Source of the DNA: Bauldia sp.
Lineage (GTDB): Bacteria; Pseudomonadota; Alphaproteobacteria; Rhizobiales; Kaistiaceae
NCBI GenBank assembly: GCA_028284325.1
Contig: JANQRX010000010.1
Span: forward strand, 124,001-188,000
Direction of reading: 5' to 3'
Length of the DNA: 64,000 nt
Below, piece by piece: positions 16,211-25,711 of this stretch (its first letter is position 1; each line of letters starts with the position of its first letter). Position numbers and translations under genes: made by a program. The notes beneath the pieces are model-generated. The model saw only the letters and a program-made list of their open reading frames with translations. It was not told where the DNA came from and searched no databases.

Positions 16211-17902
16211 CTAGAACCGCTCCTTCGAGAGGAGCAGCCTGATGCCATAGGTCCGGTCGACGCTGCCGCCGTAGTCGCCGTTCAGGCTGTAGCTGCCGAG
16301 CTCCAGACGCCCGTCGCCATCGACGTCGAGCGGAAACAGCTCGCGTCCGTGGTAGCCGTCGGCGCTGGGATCGAACCACGTTTCGTCGACCGGCGTGAAC
16401 CGTCCCGCACCGTCGTTCAGGCCAAGCATGTAGGCGGTCGTGCCGGGCTCGTCCTTCCACAGCGGATCGCCGTTCTGCGTTAGGAGGTCAAGGTCGCCAT
16501 CGTTATCGATGTCGACCAGGAAGCTGTTCGTGGGGAAGTGAAGCTCGTCCATGCCGGGATAGCCCTGCGGCCACATGCGCCACGGTGTTTCGTCGCGCAG
16601 TTCGCCGTCCTCGTTGATCAGAACCTGGATGAACTGGCCACGCCAGAACGGGCCCGGTCGGGTGCATTGCGTGAGTACCAGGTCGGTGTCGCCGTCGTTG
16701 TCGATATCGACGGCGTCGGCGTCCGTGGTGAAGGTCGCATAGCCCCAGCGGTCGGTGGGCAGCTCGACGGCGTTCTCCAGCGGCCACCTGCCGTCCGCGT
16801 CGCCGTAGATCAGCACCGATTGACGAAACCCGCTATAGCGCGTCGCGGCACGCGCGTCGTCGCCTTCGGCCGCCAGCAGCAGGTCGAGCCGGCCGTCGTC
16901 GTTGACGTCGAAGAAACGGGCGGTCGCGTACTGCCCACGGTGGGCGCGGCCCTTCCGGTAGAGCTCGAAGAGTTCGGGGTCCGAGAACTCGGCCACGTCG
17001 GTCCGCGTGAAGTGTCCCTGACCATCGTTGATCAGGAAGTAGGGAAGCGTCCGCGTCGTACCGGGATTGGTGATCACCAGGATGTCGATGTCGCCGTCAC
17101 CGTCGACATCGCCGTATCCCGCGCCGTGGGCCATGTCGTCGACCTGCGGCAGGTGGGTGGCCGATACGTCCGTATGGCCGTTCTCGCCCGACAGCACCAG
17201 GACGTTCTGCTCCCCGGGGAAGGGGTTCGTGTCGACGCCGTGGGCAGCGATGAACAGGTCGCCGACGCCGTCGCCGTTGAGGTCGGTTATGAAGGCCTCG
17301 CGCTCGTGCACCCGGCCTGGCAGGTCGGCAACCGGAAGCCCGACGAACAGGTTGCCGGTTTCACGGCTGCCCGGTGAGAAGATGCTGATCGGCGACGGCC
17401 GGTCGAGCGGCCGCCATGACAGATCCTGAAGCTCGGCGCCCACGACGACCTCGTCGCGCTTGTCGCCGTTGAGATCGCCGACCGCCAGGATGCGCCCGCT
17501 GCTGTTGCAGGCATCGCAGTTCTCGACGCGATTGCGGATATCGGTCTCGCCGACCCACTGGAAGCGCGTCGACCACACGCGCGGCATGGCCGTTTCGCCG
17601 CCGAACGGCGAACGGAACCACGACGCATGGACCTCGTCCACGAACCGGACGACCTCGTCGGTCAATCCCGCCGCGATCGGATCGCCGTAGCGGGCGAGAG
17701 CACCCTCGATGCCGCCGCGTGTCTTGTTGCCGAAGGCGCCGTCGGCGCCGCCGACGGAGAAACCCAGATCGTTGAGCTGCGTTTGCAGTTGGCGCACGGC
17801 GTCGCGGTCCGCCTTGACCGCGTCGTCGATCTCGAACGCACCGGCGTGGCCGCTCGCCGCGACGAAGATGGCCGACAGGAGACACAACGTCAAAGAGCGC
17901 AT
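16211..17902 (-). CDS. Secreted VCBS/FG-GAP beta-propeller with peptidoglycan-binding domain
   Basis: A 563-residue exported protein. After a signal peptide (1-22, ending HAGA-F), residues 34-73 resemble a PG_binding_1 domain (RQLQTQLNDLGFSVGGADG-AFG-NKTRGGIEGAL). The rest holds seven VCBS/FG-GAP-type repeats, each with an EF-hand-like acidic loop: DLNGDKRDE 143, DLNGDGVGD 207, DVDGDGDID 265, DVNDDGRLD 332, DIDNDGDTD 399, DIDNDGDLD 464, DVDGDGRLE 526. Seven repeats suggest a Ca-stabilised seven-bladed propeller anchored to the cell wall. The single CDACNS motif at 129-134 may form a disulfide. No catalytic domain is visible; adhesion or envelope binding is a guess. It converges on the crystallin gene. 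Confidence 0.85.
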   Translation of the reverse strand: MRSLTLCLLSAIFVAASGHAGAFEIDDAVKADRDAVRQLQTQLNDLGFSVGGADGAFGNKTRGGIEGALARYGDPIAAGLTDEVVRFVDEVHASWFRSPFGGETAMPRVWSTRFQWVGETDIRNRVENCDACNSSGRILAVGDLNGDKRDEVVVGAELQDLSWRPLDRPSPISIFSPGSRETGNLFVGLPVADLPGRVHEREAFITDLNGDGVGDLFIAAHGVDTNPFPGEQNVLVLSGENGHTDVSATHLPQVDDMAHGAGYGDVDGDGDIDILVITNPGTTRTLPYFLINDGQGHFTRTDVAEFSDPELFELYRKGRAHRGQYATARFFDVNDDGRLDLLLAAEGDDARAATRYSGFRQSVLIYGDADGRWPLENAVELPTDRWGYATFTTDADAVDIDNDGDTDLVLTQCTRPGPFWRGQFIQVLINEDGELRDETPWRMWPQGYPGMDELHFPTNSFLVDIDNDGDLDLLTQNGDPLWKDEPGTTAYMLGLNDGAGRFTPVDETWFDPSADGYHGRELFPLDVDGDGRLELGSYSLNGDYGGSVDRTYGIRLLLSKERF

Positions 17903-17981
17903 GGGTGCGCCTCGCTTCTGGAAGTTTCGGGGAGCGCGACACTATATCGTCGCGCTGCGGGCTTGAATGCGTCCCGAACAG

Positions 17982-18007
17982 AAAAGGCCGCCCGGAGGCG
18001 GCCTTTT
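17982..18007 (-). terminator. Rho-independent terminator after groEL
   Basis: An 11-base-pair hairpin with loop CGGA (arms 17982-17992 and 17997-18007), with four A on one side and four T on the other. On the minus strand it lies 23 bases after the groEL stop and ends in a U run. It is identical to the hairpin at 16169-16194. Confidence 0.9.
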
Positions 18008-18029
18008 CGCTGTGTCGTTGTGGTGGGCC

Positions 18030-19712
<1,683 letters not shown>

Positions 19713-20027
19713 TCAGGCGGCCTTGCGGCGGGAGGATTTGCCTTCGACGATGCCCATCACGTCAGATTCCTTCATGATCAGAAGGTCTTCGCCGTCGATC
19801 TTGACCTCGGTGCCCGACCACTTGCCGAACAGGATGCGGTCACCCGCCTTGACGTCGAGCGGCACGAGCTTGCCGGTGTCATCACGCGCTCCGGGGCCGA
19901 CGGCGACGATTTCGCCCTCCTGCGGCTTCTCCTGAGCGGTATCCGGGATGATGATGCCGCCGGCGGTCTTGCCTTCGGAATCGACCCGGCGCACGACCAC
20001 GCGATCGTGTAAAGGACGGAATTTCAT
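19713..20027 (-). CDS. groES: Co-chaperonin GroES (HSP10)
   Basis: A 104-residue Gro[18 protein letters not shown], the mobile loop [22 protein letters not shown], and the roof segment [22 protein letters not shown]. It caps GroEL and is transcribed first in the operon. The ATG at 20027 is chosen over upstream in-frame starts because it gives the invariant family N terminus and has a GAGGGAAA ribosome binding site; the region upstream contains the CIRCE operator. The C terminus has a short basic extension (GKSSRRKAA) beyond the usual family end. Confidence 0.98.
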   Translation of the reverse strand: MKFRPLHDRVVVRRVDSEGKTAGGIIIPDTAQEKPQEGEIVAVGPGARDDTGKLVPLDVKAGDRILFGKWSGTEVKIDGEDLLIMKESDVMGIVEGKSSRRKAA

Positions 20028-20079
20028 GGTGTTTTCCCTCTTGCACAATGGCATCCCCGTCGAGCGGGGCGATCTCGCG

Positions 20080-20106
20080 TTAGCACTCACTCATGGCGAG
20101 TGCTAA
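20080..20106 (-). promoter_or_regulatory. CIRCE element (HrcA operator) of groESL
   Basis: A perfect 9-9-9 inverted repeat: TTAGCACTC (20080-20088), nine-base spacer, GAGTGCTAA (20098-20106). This is the consensus CIRCE operator bound by the HrcA repressor, so groESL is predicted to be derepressed on heat shock. It lies just downstream of the promoter and 53 bases before the groES start. hrcA itself is not in the window. Confidence 0.97.
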
Positions 20107-20314
20107 CTCCGCGACGGCATGTAAGAGCGGGCTTTTGGCCTGTCAAGCCTTCCCCTGCCCGAGAAAATCGAAAAAAGAATCGATTCCTCAGCCTGGTTCG
20201 GCAAAAGACTGAAATTGCAGCGATTTTCTTAACCGATGATTCATCCATGCGCTTAACCGGCCCGTAACGGGGCGGCGATAGGTTGCGGTCGGGAACCTGT
20301 GAGAGGCGCCAGAC
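20107..20314. other. Divergent intergenic region between groESL and the TadG-like gene
   Basis: This 208-base spacer holds the groESL promoter on the minus strand and the presumed promoter of the TadG-like gene on the plus strand. It is AT-richer than the flanks between about 20160 and 20260. Two CTTAACCG copies occur (20228-20235 and 20252-20259), and TTAA-N7-TTCA at 20229-20243 is one base off the CtrA consensus TTAA-N7-TTAA. I see no gene here. Confidence 0.5.
20118..20146 (-). promoter_or_regulatory. groESL promoter, sigma70-like
   Basis: On the minus strand a consensus -35 box TTGACA (20146-20141) is followed after 17 bases by TACATG (20123-20118) as a -10. The predicted transcription start falls at about 20111, immediately ahead of the CIRCE element, the standard arrangement for HrcA repression. 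Confidence 0.7.
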
Positions 20315-21826
20315 ATGTTCAGGAAATTCGCGCGCGATCGCGCCGGTAACATCGCACCCATGTTCGCCATTGCGGCCCTGCCGCTGGTCGCCATGACCGG
20401 CGCCGTGGTCGACTACACCAACGGCTTCCAGCAGCGCGAGATCATCCAGGATGCGCTCGACGCCGCCGCCGTTGCCGCCAACCGGCTGAACGGCATCGAG
20501 CCCCAGAGCAAGGTGCTGGCCGAAGCCCTGGCGATCTACAAGGCCAACACCGAGGGCAAGATCGACAGCCCGCCGACGATGGCCGTCAGCATTGCCGCGG
20601 GCACGGTCGAAACCTCCACGACGCTGAAGGTCGACAACTACTTCCTCGGCATCGCCGGCCTCAAGGAGCAGATCTACGATCTCTCGGCCAAGGCCGTCAC
20701 CGGCAACGCCACCTTCGAGGTGGTGATGGTGCTCGACAACTCCGGCTCGATGCGGGGCTCGAAGATCGCGTCCCTGCGCAGCGCTGCCCATGACCTCACG
20801 GGCATCCTGTTCGACGCCAACAAGCACAATCCCAAGAAGGACCCGATCAAGATCGGCGTCGTGCCGTTCTCGCGCTACGTCAATGTCGGTCCGACCTACG
20901 CCAACGCAAGCTGGCTCGACGGCAATGGCGTCGGCACCTATCACTACGAGAATTTCGACGCCAACGTGAAGCGACTCGATCTCTTCAACCAGTTGACCGA
21001 TGTGAGTTGGCAGGGATGCGTCGAGGCCCGGCCGTATCCGAACGACGTGCGCGATGTCGCGCCGACGCCCACGGACGCCACGACCATGATCGTGCCGCTG
21101 TTCGCGCCCGACGAGCCGGACAAGTACGGCTACAGCAACAGCTATGTCAGCGACGAGGGCGGCACCTGCGGCTCCGCCAATGGCGTCTCCGATCCCGACC
21201 GCCAGGCGCGCACCTGCAAGTACCAGGGCGTCAAGACCAACCAGGCCAGCAACAATGGCGTCAGCCGCGGCCCCAATGTCGGCTGCACCGCCAATCCGTT
21301 GCAGCCGATGACCACCATCCGCGGTCAGGTCGAATCCGAGATTGCCAAGCTCAAGGCGTCGGGGATGACCAACATCCATCAGGGCGTGATGTATGGCTGG
21401 CGGTTGCTGTCCCCGTCGGAGCCCTTCACCGAGGGTCGTCCCTACAACACCAAGGACAACAACAAGATCCTGATCGTCATGACCGACGGCGCCAACACGT
21501 ACAATTACGCCAGCAACTTCAACAAGTCAGGCTATGGCGCCTACGGCTACGTCGCCAAACAGCACCTTGGCGCCGGCGTGTCGACCAACAGCCAGGTGGT
21601 CGCCAAGATGAACGAGCGGACGCTCGAGGCGTGCACCAACGTCAAGGCCGAGGGCATCCGCGTCTACACCATCGCCTTCAAGGTCAGCAGCAACACGACC
21701 AAGGAGATGATGAAATCCTGCGCGTCCGACGTGTCGATGTATTTCGACTCCGGCAGCAATTCCGACCTGATCGCCACCTTCGAGATGATCGGTCAGGAAA
21801 TCACCCAGCTTCGTCTGGAGCAGTAG
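20315..21826 (+). CDS. TadG-like pilus assembly protein with VWA domain
   Basis: A 503-residue protein with the Tad/TadE-like N terminus (RDRAGNIAPMFAIAALPLVAMTGAVVDY; hydrophobic helix at about 13-32 that anchors it in the inner membrane), then a long periplasmic part with a von Willebrand factor A domain. The MIDAS metal site begins with DNSGSM (about 142-147), and IVMTDGANT supplies the second MIDAS element. Such TadG-like proteins accompany Flp/Tad pili or act in the envelope. No tad genes are adjacent, so this is an orphan copy. The 3' end overlaps the convergent exported-protein gene by 26 bases. Confidence 0.85.
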   Translation: MFRKFARDRAGNIAPMFAIAALPLVAMTGAVVDYTNGFQQREIIQDALDAAAVAANRLNGIEPQSKVLAEALAIYKANTEGKIDSPPTMAVSIAAGTVETSTTLKVDNYFLGIAGLKEQIYDLSAKAVTGNATFEVVMVLDNSGSMRGSKIASLRSAAHDLTGILFDANKHNPKKDPIKIGVVPFSRYVNVGPTYANASWLDGNGVGTYHYENFDANVKRLDLFNQLTDVSWQGCVEARPYPNDVRDVAPTPTDATTMIVPLFAPDEPDKYGYSNSYVSDEGGTCGSANGVSDPDRQARTCKYQGVKTNQASNNGVSRGPNVGCTANPLQPMTTIRGQVESEIAKLKASGMTNIHQGVMYGWRLLSPSEPFTEGRPYNTKDNNKILIVMTDGANTYNYASNFNKSGYGAYGYVAKQHLGAGVSTNSQVVAKMNERTLEACTNVKAEGIRVYTIAFKVSSNTTKEMMKSCASDVSMYFDSGSNSDLIATFEMIGQEITQLRLEQ

Positions 21827-22406
21827 CAGGAACGATCACAAACGGCAGGACCGCCTCCGCGGTCTTGCCGCTTGCCTTGTCGGTCAGGTTGAGCACCAGC
21901 TCGTAGTTTCCCGGTTTGAGGTCGGGCAGGGCGACCGCCACTTCGCCGTGGACTTCGCGGCTGCGAACGCGCCCGTGCCAGGCGAGCCGGCCGAAATCCG
22001 GCGAACGGGCGTACACGATACCGCCGGGCGAGCGGATTTCCAGGCCGACGAGGATACCGATGGCGACGTGTTCGCCGCCTGTACTGAAGCCGTAGCCGAC
22101 CGGTTCGAGGTAGACGGTGACGGCGCCGCCCTGCTGGAATTCGTTGCCCACCGGCTGGTATTTGCCGAACGCCCTGACCGATCCCGGGGCGACGAAGGTC
22201 GCCGTCCGCAGGCTGAGCGGAAGGTCGGCCCAGAAGGCGTCAACGGCCGCGTCCATATGGCCGAGCGCCGCCTCGGTCTCCCCGGCGCTGAGCGCCGTTT
22301 CGGCCTCTCCCGCCAGGCTTTGTACGTCTCCGGCCCAGGCCTGCGCCGACAGCGCGAGCACCGCGGCGCAGGTGGCGGCGATCAGGCGGCGTCCTTGTGC
22401 CGGCAT
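21801..22406 (-). CDS. Exported protein of unknown function
   Basis: A 201-residue protein I do not recognise. It has a signal peptide (RRLIAATCAAVLALSAQAWAGD, residues 6-27 in length; cleavage probably at AWA-G), then a helical stretch rich in Ala/Glu (about 28-60), and a beta-rich region ending in a pattern like an Ig/CARDB-type domain: LPDLKPGNYELVLNLTDKASG then AVLPFVIV. The periplasmic location is therefore likely; the function is unknown. The ATG at 22406 is chosen because it starts the signal peptide; the frame is open upstream. The last 26 bases overlap the TadG-like gene on the opposite strand. Confidence 0.65.
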   Translation of the reverse strand: MPAQGRRLIAATCAAVLALSAQAWAGDVQSLAGEAETALSAGETEAALGHMDAAVDAFWADLPLSLRTATFVAPGSVRAFGKYQPVGNEFQQGGAVTVYLEPVGYGFSTGGEHVAIGILVGLEIRSPGGIVYARSPDFGRLAWHGRVRSREVHGEVAVALPDLKPGNYELVLNLTDKASGKTAEAVLPFVIVPATAPDEAG

Positions 22407-22548
22407 GGGCGTGTCCCCCTTCGTCTTGCCGGTTGGCTTGATTGACCGGACAGCATGATCCGATTCCTCCTCCCGCGACGCAAGCCCGGCGCAAGAGCCG
22501 GCGGCTTTGTGCTTGACCCCACGCACGCGAGCCCATAGGCGGGCGGCC

Positions 22549-23421
22549 ATGTCGGCATCCGGTCCACGGCGTCTGCCCGGTCTTGCGGCGATCGCCGCCA
22601 GCTACGACGCGATCATCTGCGACGTGTGGGGGGTTCTCCACGGCGGCGAGCGCGCCTACCCGGAAGCCATCGAGGCGCTCACCCGTTTCCGGGCCGGCGG
22701 CGGGCGCGTGGCGCTGATCACCAACGCCCCGCGATTGAGCCGGCAGGTCGAGGCGCAGCTTGAGCATTTCGGCGTCCCGCGAACCGCCTACGACACGCTG
22801 GTAACCTCCGGCGACGCAACCCGCGAGCGGCTGCAGGAGGCGGGGCCGCTACGCGTCGTCCATCTCGGCATGGACGTGCATCGGCGCGTGTTCGAAGGCC
22901 TCGACGTGACGCTGGTCGGCGACGGCGACGCCTGCGATCTCGTCTGTTGCACGGCGCTCAACGACGAGACCAGCGAGAGCCCGGACGACTATCGCCAGCG
23001 TCTGCAGCGATGGCGTGATCGCGGCGTGCCGATGGTCTGCGCAAATCCCGATATCGCTGTCATGGTCGCCGGTCGCCGCACCTGGTGCGCCGGCGCGCTG
23101 GCCGCGATCTATCGGGAGATGGGTGGTGAGGTCGAGATGATCGGCAAGCCGAGCCCGCCCGTCTACCGTCGTGCGGTGGCGCTTCTTGGCGCCATCGGCA
23201 CCGACGGCCCGCCGCAACGCGTGCTTGCCATCGGCGACGGTCTCGCAACCGACATCCGGGGCGCGATGACCATGGGTTACGACGCCCTGTTCGTCGTCGA
23301 CGGTCTGCACCGCGACGACTTCGGCGCCGACGACGAACCCGACCCGAACCTGATCGCAGCCGCGTTCGAAGCCGCGGACGTGCAGGCGGTCGGCTACATG
23401 AACCGACTGGGCTGGTCCTGA
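22549..23421 (+). CDS. HAD-superfamily phosphatase, subclass IIA (TIGR01459-like)
   Basis: A 290-residue HAD hydrolase. The first motif is atypical of the DxD pattern: CDVWGVLHGG, where the usual second Asp is Gly-Val, as seen in the alphaproteobacterial TIGR01459 group. Motif II is LITNAPR, motif III is IGKPSPPVYRRAV and motif IV AIGDGLATDIRGA. The NagD-like layout suggests a phosphatase of sugar or nucleotide phosphates; the substrate is unknown. The ATG at 22549 is preferred to a weaker upstream start. It is three bases upstream of ribF, its usual neighbour in alphaproteobacteria. Confidence 0.85.
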   Translation: MSASGPRRLPGLAAIAASYDAIICDVWGVLHGGERAYPEAIEALTRFRAGGGRVALITNAPRLSRQVEAQLEHFGVPRTAYDTLVTSGDATRERLQEAGPLRVVHLGMDVHRRVFEGLDVTLVGDGDACDLVCCTALNDETSESPDDYRQRLQRWRDRGVPMVCANPDIAVMVAGRRTWCAGALAAIYREMGGEVEMIGKPSPPVYRRAVALLGAIGTDGPPQRVLAIGDGLATDIRGAMTMGYDALFVVDGLHRDDFGADDEPDPNLIAAAFEAADVQAVGYMNRLGWS

Positions 23422-23424
23422 GAC

Positions 23425-24414
23425 ATGAACGATTTCGCTTCGCCGCTCGTCCCTGCCATGCTCGACGCCGTTCCTCCGGACCTGCGGGGCGGTGTCGTGG
23501 CCATCGGCAATTTCGACGGCGTGCATCGCGGCCACGCCGCGCTGCTGACCGCGGCCGCCGAACGCGCGCACGCACTCGATGCGCCCGCCGTCGCACTCAC
23601 CTTCGAGCCCCACCCCCGCACGTTCTTCAACCCAGCCGAGCCGGTGTTTCGCCTGTCCCCGGTGGCGGCCAAGGCGCGCCTGTTTCGGGCGCTGGGCCTC
23701 GACGGCCAGGTGATCGCCACCTTCGACGAAGCCTTCTCGCACCTGTCCGCCGAGACCTTCGTGTCGGACGTCCTGGTGGAGCGACTGGCGATCCGCGGCA
23801 CCGTCGTGGGGTTTGATTTCCAGTACGGTCGCAAGCGCGGCGGCGACGCCCAGACGTTGCGCGCGGCCGGCGACCGGTTCGGGTTCGCCGTTGACGTGGT
23901 CGGCGCCGTTAGCGAGGGCGGGGGGCCGGTGGCCTCGCGGGCGATCCGCCAGGCCCTGCGGGCGGGCGAAATCGAGGCCGCCAACGCATTGCTCGGCTAC
24001 CGCTGGTTCGTGGTCGGCGAGGTCCGGAAAGGCGCACGGCGCGGCCGCGACCTCGGCTATCCGACCGCCAATCTTGCCCTCGCCGACGATTGCGAGCTTC
24101 GGCATGGCGTCTACGCGGTCACCGTGCGGACGCCGGACGGCGTTGAGCGGGGCGGTGTCGCGAGCTTCGGCAGCCGTCCCACCTTCGATGACGGGCCGCC
24201 GCTGCTTGAGGTCTTCATCCTCGACTACGAGGGCGACCTCTATGGCCGCACCCTGTCGGTCTCGTTTCTGGCGTGGATCAGGAAGGAACTGCGTTTCGAG
24301 ACGGTTGCCGATCTGGTGACGGCCATGGATCGCGACACGGCAACCGCCCAGCAGATTCTGGCGTCCCCGCCGCCGCGAAGCGACCTGGATCGCGCCCTGG
24401 CGGCCATCGACTGA
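23425..24414 (+). CDS. ribF: Bifunctional riboflavin kinase / FMN adenylyltransferase
   Basis: A 329-residue RibF that makes FMN and then FAD. The N-terminal FMN adenylyltransferase domain has the nucleotidyltransferase signature GNFDGVHRGH (28-37), LTFEPHPRTFF and GFDFQYGRKRGGD. The C-terminal riboflavin kinase domain has GRDLGYPTANLA, HGVYAV and FILDYEGDLYG. It follows the HAD gene with a three-base gap. In many alphaproteobacteria ileS and lspA come next, but here they are absent and a lipoprotein gene follows. Confidence 0.97.
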   Translation: MNDFASPLVPAMLDAVPPDLRGGVVAIGNFDGVHRGHAALLTAAAERAHALDAPAVALTFEPHPRTFFNPAEPVFRLSPVAAKARLFRALGLDGQVIATFDEAFSHLSAETFVSDVLVERLAIRGTVVGFDFQYGRKRGGDAQTLRAAGDRFGFAVDVVGAVSEGGGPVASRAIRQALRAGEIEAANALLGYRWFVVGEVRKGARRGRDLGYPTANLALADDCELRHGVYAVTVRTPDGVERGGVASFGSRPTFDDGPPLLEVFILDYEGDLYGRTLSVSFLAWIRKELRFETVADLVTAMDRDTATAQQILASPPPRSDLDRALAAID

Positions 24415-24550
24415 TCGTCACCTGTTGATCGCCGAAGGGTTGAGCGGCCGGGCCCTTTCGGCTACGCCGGACCGGCATTGCCGGAATTTCGCCGCGTTTA
24501 GGCGCCACGACACGATCAATCCGGCATTCCGAGCGAAAAGGCGACCGTTG

Positions 24551-25201
24551 ATGGCGGTACGGAGCAATGTCCGCGGGTGGAAAGCGCCGTTTCTGGCTGG
24601 CGCCGCCATCCTGCTCGCCGCCTGTTCCGGCACCACCTACGGCACCGGCCGCGATCCGAACCTCCAGACGCTTGAGGATCTTGCCGGTATCGCCGCCCTC
24701 GGCACCAAGAAGGAAACGATCGAGTACGCCAACCGGGCTCCGGTCGTCGAGCCGCCGGCGACCGGCGCGTTGCCCGCGCCCGGCAGCACACCCAAGATCG
24801 CCGCAACCGACTGGCCGGACGATCCGGACGAGCGTCGGGCCCGGATCACGTCCGAAATCGCTGCACAGGAGGCCGAGGTCGGGCCGGGCGGGCGTGCGCG
24901 TTTCAATCCCAATTTCCGCCTGCCCCGGGGTACGACCACCCCCAACCAGGTCTCGAACGTGAGCGCGTCGGAAGCGGCGCGGGTGACGCCCGAGGAGGCG
25001 GAGGCCGCGCGCAAGGCCTTTGCCGCCGCCCGGGCCAACGGAACCTTCGACGCGGACGGCAATCCTGTGCGCCGCTATCTGACAGATCCGCCCAACGAGT
25101 ATCGGCTGCCCGACCCCGAGGCGCCGGTCGAGATCGCGCCGGAGTGCGATGAGGACGGCAAGTTCCGCTGGCCGTGGCAGAGGAAGCCGGCGGGCTGCTG
25201 A
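24551..25201 (+). CDS. Lipoprotein, DUF3035-like
   Basis: A 216-residue predicted lipoprotein. The signal sequence ends in the lipobox LLAAC (cysteine near residue 25), so the mature protein should be anchored to a membrane. The rest is Ala/Pro-rich with a conserved-looking core (PNFRLPRGTTTPNQVSNVSASEAARVTPEEAEAARKAF in pattern) and a DPPNEYRLPDPEAPVEI segment, which resembles the alphaproteobacterial DUF3035 family (beta-barrel assembly associated by some annotations). I cannot state a function. The ATG at 24551 gives the signal peptide; a TTG one codon earlier is possible. Confidence 0.7.
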   Translation: MAVRSNVRGWKAPFLAGAAILLAACSGTTYGTGRDPNLQTLEDLAGIAALGTKKETIEYANRAPVVEPPATGALPAPGSTPKIAATDWPDDPDERRARITSEIAAQEAEVGPGGRARFNPNFRLPRGTTTPNQVSNVSASEAARVTPEEAEAARKAFAAARANGTFDADGNPVRRYLTDPPNEYRLPDPEAPVEIAPECDEDGKFRWPWQRKPAGC

Positions 25202-25214
25202 GCCGCCCCGGGAC

Positions 25215-25676
25215 CTAGCGTCGATCCGCGAAGAACGCCTTGAGAAGCTCGGCCGCCTCGCCGGCGCGCAACCCACCGTAGACCTCGGGCGCATGGTGGC
25301 ACGTCGGCTGGCTGAAGAACCGGCCGCCATGCTCGACGCCGCCGCCCTTCGGATCAGGTGCCGCGAAATAGAGACGCCGGATCCGCGCAAACGAGATCGC
25401 CGCCGCACACATCGCGCAGGGCTCCAGCGTCACGTAGAGGTCGGCGCCGGAGAGGCGTTGGCCGCCGACCGCCGCCGCGGCGCCGCGGATCGCCAGCATC
25501 TCCGCATGGGCGGTCGGATCGCTCAGTTCGATGGTGCGGTTGCCCGCCCGGGCGATCACCTCGCCGTTGGCGACAATGGCCGCGCCCACCGGCACCTCGC
25601 CGCGCCGGCCGGCGGCTTCGGCCTCGGCGAAGGCGATGCTCATGGGGTCGTTCGTCGATGTCGTGTCGAGCGCCAC
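25215..25676 (-). CDS. tadA: tRNA-specific adenosine deaminase
   Basis: A 153-residue cytidine-deaminase-fold enzyme that converts A34 to inosine in tRNA-Arg. The zinc-site motifs are complete: HAEMLAIR with the catalytic Glu, and PCAMCAAAI with the two cysteine ligands; EVPVGAAIV precedes them as in TadA. Helix alpha-5 and the LKAFFADRR end also match. The GTG at 25676 gives a full N-terminal helix; the ATG at 25643 is the alternative, with the catalytic domain still intact. It lies convergent to the lipoprotein gene and divergent from rluB. Confidence 0.92.
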   Translation of the reverse strand: MALDTTSTNDPMSIAFAEAEAAGRRGEVPVGAAIVANGEVIARAGNRTIELSDPTAHAEMLAIRGAAAAVGGQRLSGADLYVTLEPCAMCAAAISFARIRRLYFAAPDPKGGGVEHGGRFFSQPTCHHAPEVYGGLRAGEAAELLKAFFADRR

Positions 25677-25711
25677 TCGTGTCCACGCCTCGGTTTTGTT
25701 AACCAGCGGTC

